In this document: piece after piece, positions 8,328 to 10,569 of the stretch
Layout: each line of letters begins with the position of its first letter
How positions within the stretch are numbered: position 1 is the stretch's first letter
Assembly: GCA_937944175.1 (NCBI GenBank)
Contig: CALDZW010000140.1
Coordinates: 1-10,569, forward strand
DNA length: 10,569 bases
Direction of reading: 5' to 3'
DNA from: an uncultured Candidatus Altimarinota bacterium
Lineage (GTDB): Bacteria > Patescibacteriota > Gracilibacteria > BD1-5 > UBA6164
Program-made: the position numbers and the translations under genes
Notes under the pieces: model-generated
What the model was told of the DNA's origin: nothing
Databases searched by the model: none
Seen by the model: only the letters and a program-made list of their open reading frames with translations

Positions 8328-8352
8328 ATGTTACTATATATTATAGTAACAT
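8328..8352. promoter_or_regulatory. Perfect 11 bp palindrome, probable operator of the GHKL-like gene
   Basis: ATGTTACTATA (8328-8338) and TATAGTAACAT (8342-8352) are exact inverted copies with a 3 nt centre. The site begins 12 nt upstream of the GHKL ATG, in the divergent region with ispH. On the minus strand it contains TATAAT (plus 8340-8345), a perfect -10 box placed for a short leader, so a dimeric regulator bound here would block that promoter. It could instead form a hairpin at the mRNA 5' end. No U-tract follows on either strand, so a terminator is less likely. Confidence 0.6.
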
Positions 8353-8365
8353 ATAGATACTTTTC

Positions 8366-8403
8366 TTGCAAATAAAGACTTATTTATATACTATCATTAT
8401 ACT
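8366..8403 (+). promoter_or_regulatory. Candidate ispH promoter
   Basis: TTGCAA (8366-8371) as -35 is followed after 15 nt by TATACT (8387-8392); a second TATACT is at 8398-8403, 24 nt before the ispH ATG. TTGCAA reads the same on the minus strand, where it stands 17 nt from TACTAT and 20 nt from TATAAT in the palindrome. The two divergent genes may therefore share this element. Matches are partial and the region is AT-rich. Confidence 0.35.
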
Positions 8404-8427
8404 ATAAGTAAAAAGTAGAATATATTT

Positions 8428-9381
8428 ATGAAAATAAAAATTCTTTTAGCTGCACCTCGTGGCTACTGTGCATGAGTAACTCGTGCTATTGAGATAGTAG
8501 ATCAGGCTCTCAAAGATTATTGAATTCCCCTGTATGTGAATCATGAAATTATCCATAATAGATTCATTATTAATTACTTTGAAAACAAGGGGGTAATTTT
8601 TGGTGAAAAAGTAACAAATATTCCTGAATGAAACATTATCATTTTTTCAGCTCATGGTATTGGTCCTGAGTTTATAAAAAAAGTAAAAAAACAAAAATTA
8701 CAATATATTGATGCTAGCTGCCCGCTCGTCGTAAAAGTTCATAATGAAGCTAAGAAGTATCTGAGTGAGTGATTTGAGATCCTCTACATTTGAAAAAAAT
8801 GACATCAAGAAGCAGAATGAATCATTGAAGAAGGAAGAGAAAAGATTCATATTATATCTTCAAAAGAAGATCTAGATATTTTTTATAATGACAATAGGAC
8901 TGTTTGAAAACTTGCTTTACTGACTCAGACTACTCTATGAGTTGATGAAACACAAATGTTAATAGAAGATATAAAAATGTTCTATTCAGAAATAGTTTTA
9001 CCAAAAGCAGAAGATATCTGTTATGCTACTACTAATAGGCAGCAAGCTGTAACAGAAATAGTATCAAAATCTGATATATTATTAGTTGTTTGATCTAAGA
9101 ATTCAAGTAATTCATCAAAATTGCAACACATAGGTGAAAAAAATAATATTCCTTCTTTCTTGATAGATAATTATAAAGAAATTGATTTAGAACAAATAAA
9201 TACTATAGTGTCAAAGAAATGAAAAATTACTATATGAATATCTGGATGAGCATCCGCCCCTGAAAAACTCATTCAAGAAGTTGTGTCTTTTTTACAAACT
9301 CAATGAGAAGTGACTCTAGAAGAAGTACAAGCAGTTAAAGAAAAAATGGTATTTCCATCTAAAATAGTATTACAATCTTAA
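8428..9381 (+). CDS. ispH: 4-hydroxy-3-methylbut-2-enyl diphosphate reductase (IspH)
   Basis: Iron-sulphur enzyme of 317 aa that performs the last step of the MEP pathway, reducing HMBPP to IPP and DMAPP in the cytoplasm. The three cluster cysteines are present: Cys14 in PRGYCAGV, Cys98 in DASCPLV and Cys198 in EDICYATTNRQ. Also visible are YVNHEIIHN (36-44, substrate His), SAHGI (74-78), KKGHQEAEG (123-131), LTQTTLGVDE (165-174), the VGSKNSSNS block and SGGASAPE near the C-terminus. By hand count 14 of 22 Gly codons are TGA, several in these motifs. Length and cysteine spacing match E. coli IspH closely. ATG at 8428-8430 starts right at the first strand; no Shine-Dalgarno. It ends in TAA followed at once by TAATAA. 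No other MEP-pathway gene is in the window. The methyltransferase gene follows after 9 nt. Confidence 0.96.
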
Positions 9382-9390
9382 TAATAAACA

Positions 9391-10569
9391 ATGATTTGAT
9401 TCCAACTCTGAAGAGAATACAAGTTATCTATAGCAGAAATAATTGCTTGCTTTCCAGAAGCTAAAATTATATCACTCTCTCAGCAGGTATGTATTGTTGA
9501 TACTATTTCACAAGAAGATGTTATACAAAAAGCAGGGACAATGTGATGAATCATTAAATCAATGAATATTACACTTTTAGAAGAGAGCTCTTTTGAAGAC
9601 ATTATTCTTGATAAATGAATCGCTCATGAATGAAAATTTCAATATGGAATCTCTTTACTCTGAAAAAAACAAGATCTTAAAAAACTACTTTTAAAAATTA
9701 AAAAATCTTTTAAAGCTCAAAAAGTATCATCACGCTTTGTGAATAAGGATTTTAAAAATCTAAATACTGCTCAAATTATTGGTGAAAAACTTATTCAGAA
9801 AGCATCTGATTTCAATTATATCTCTATTGACTGAGTTGATTATGTGTGAGAGAGTTTTTGGACTCAGGATATTAATGAATACTCAAAAAGAGATTACTCT
9901 AAAGCAAGAGATATGAATGTCGGTATGCTTCCACCAAAGTTGAGTCAGATAATGATTAATTTAGCAAAATACTCTTTTCTCAAAACACTAACAAAACCTC
10001 TATCTTGAATTCTTTCTCCTTCTCAGGATAAAAAGGCTACAAAAGAGCAGATTACTATTTATGATCCATTTGTGTGACTTTGAACAATTTTAATAGAAGC
10101 TGAAAACATGTGAATAGAGAAGCTCTATTGAAGTGATTTAAATGAAAGGATGGTTGAGACCTCATCTAGTAATGTGGGTTCAGCTACTATTGAAAAGCTG
10201 AATGCAAAATTTATTCATGAGGCAAGCTTTTGGAATGATGTTAAAGATGGATTCATAATCACTGAATGATTTCTCTGAGAAGTTATGACTCAAAAAAACA
10301 TTTCATCAGAGAGAATTACTGAACAAAGAAAAACACTCCAAAGACTCTATGAGGCATTTTTTGAGAATCTTAAGAAGTGATGATTTACATGAACTCTCGT
10401 TATGTGTTTTCCTTTTTGGGAAAAGAAGTGAAAGTTCTATTATTTTGATGAAATATATGATATTTTAGAAAAATACTGCAGCATACTTCCCTACTTTCCA
10501 GATGATTCAAAAATACAAGCTACTAAGATGTGAAGTCTTTTGTATAAACGTGAAAAGCAATTAGTTGGG
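9391..10569 (+). CDS. Trm11-like THUMP/SAM-dependent RNA methyltransferase (3' end outside window)
   Basis: At least 393 aa, open to the window edge. The N-terminal half (about 1-165), with QYGISLLGKKQDLKKLLLKI and an acidic TQDINEYSKRDYSKARDMN stretch, fits the THUMP-containing half of Trm11/TrmG10-type tRNA guanine-10 methyltransferases. The YSKRDY...RDMNVGMLPPKLSQIMINLA segment (164-191) is characteristic of that group. The Rossmann domain has SAM motif I DPFVGLGTILIEA (225-237, two TGA-Gly) and the acidic ribose-binding end of strand 2, YGSDLN (246-251). The expected catalytic D/N-P-P-Y/F position after strand 4 reads TEGFLG (291-296), with no PP pair. These enzymes methylate exocyclic N2 of guanine in tRNA; rRNA relatives (RlmL) are an alternative. 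ATG at 9391-9393, 9 nt after the ispH stop, so the two genes are probably co-transcribed. Confidence 0.82.

Noticed and set aside
1..10569. TGA read as tryptophan (table 4)
   Set aside because: TGG is present where Trp is expected (e.g. DWGFF in the Nudix domain), while TGA falls on invariant Gly of P-loops, the ABC signature and the HExGH motif.
1..10569. Region of decayed pseudogenes full of stop codons
   Set aside because: All apparent stops inside the genes are TGA; no in-frame TAA or TAG and no frameshifts were met, and lengths and motifs match intact families.

Overview
The window is AT-rich (roughly 70% A+T by eye) bacterial DNA in which TGA is a sense codon for glycine. Under the standard code almost every gene breaks into fragments. 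With TGA read as Gly, nine complete genes and two genes cut by the window edges open up. The TGA codons fall on invariant glycines: the second G of the ABC signature LSGGE, the last G of the FtsH Walker A GPPGTGKT, the G of the FtsH zinc motif HEVGH, and the RGYCAGV and GGASAPE motifs of IspH. All ten visible stops are TAA (nine) or TAG (one); none is TGA. TGG is used separately for Trp. This is translation table 25, known from Absconditabacteria (SR1) and Gracilibacteria (BD1-5) of the Patescibacteria/CPR. I cannot tell these two lineages apart from the window.

Layout: 1-559 (+) is the C-terminal part of an ABC-F ATPase. It abuts, tail to tail with no spacer, murD (560-1915, minus). Upstream of murD on the minus strand, after a 133 nt gap with inverted repeats, lies a probable transcription unit: DedA-family membrane protein (3795-4406), a Nudix-HD fusion protein (2764-3804, overlapping the DedA gene by 10 nt), and an ApaH/PrpE-like metallophosphatase (2049-2702). 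A weak bidirectional hairpin separates this unit from a secreted MORN/YwqK-type repeat protein (4485-5633, minus). A strong hairpin terminator (5686-5715) separates that from ftsH (5732-7726, minus). Upstream of ftsH and in the same direction is a small stand-alone protein with the N, G1 and G2 boxes of a GHKL ATPase (7803-8315). A 112 nt divergent promoter region with a perfect 11 bp inverted repeat separates it from ispH (8428-9381, plus), which is followed 9 nt later by a Trm11-like RNA methyltransferase gene that runs off the window end (9391-10569).

Functional themes are translation and RNA modification (ABC-F, Trm11-like), cell wall precursor synthesis (MurD), isoprenoid synthesis (IspH), membrane upkeep (FtsH, DedA), nucleotide clean-up (Nudix-HD and metallophosphatase) and one secreted protein of unknown role. 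No tRNA, rRNA, CRISPR array, insertion sequence or phage gene was seen. There is no gene-free stretch longer than about 135 bases. None of the nine complete genes has a recognisable Shine-Dalgarno sequence before its start. The least ordinary items are the Nudix-HD fusion, the solo GHKL protein with its palindrome, and the recoded ATGA junction between the DedA and Nudix-HD genes.
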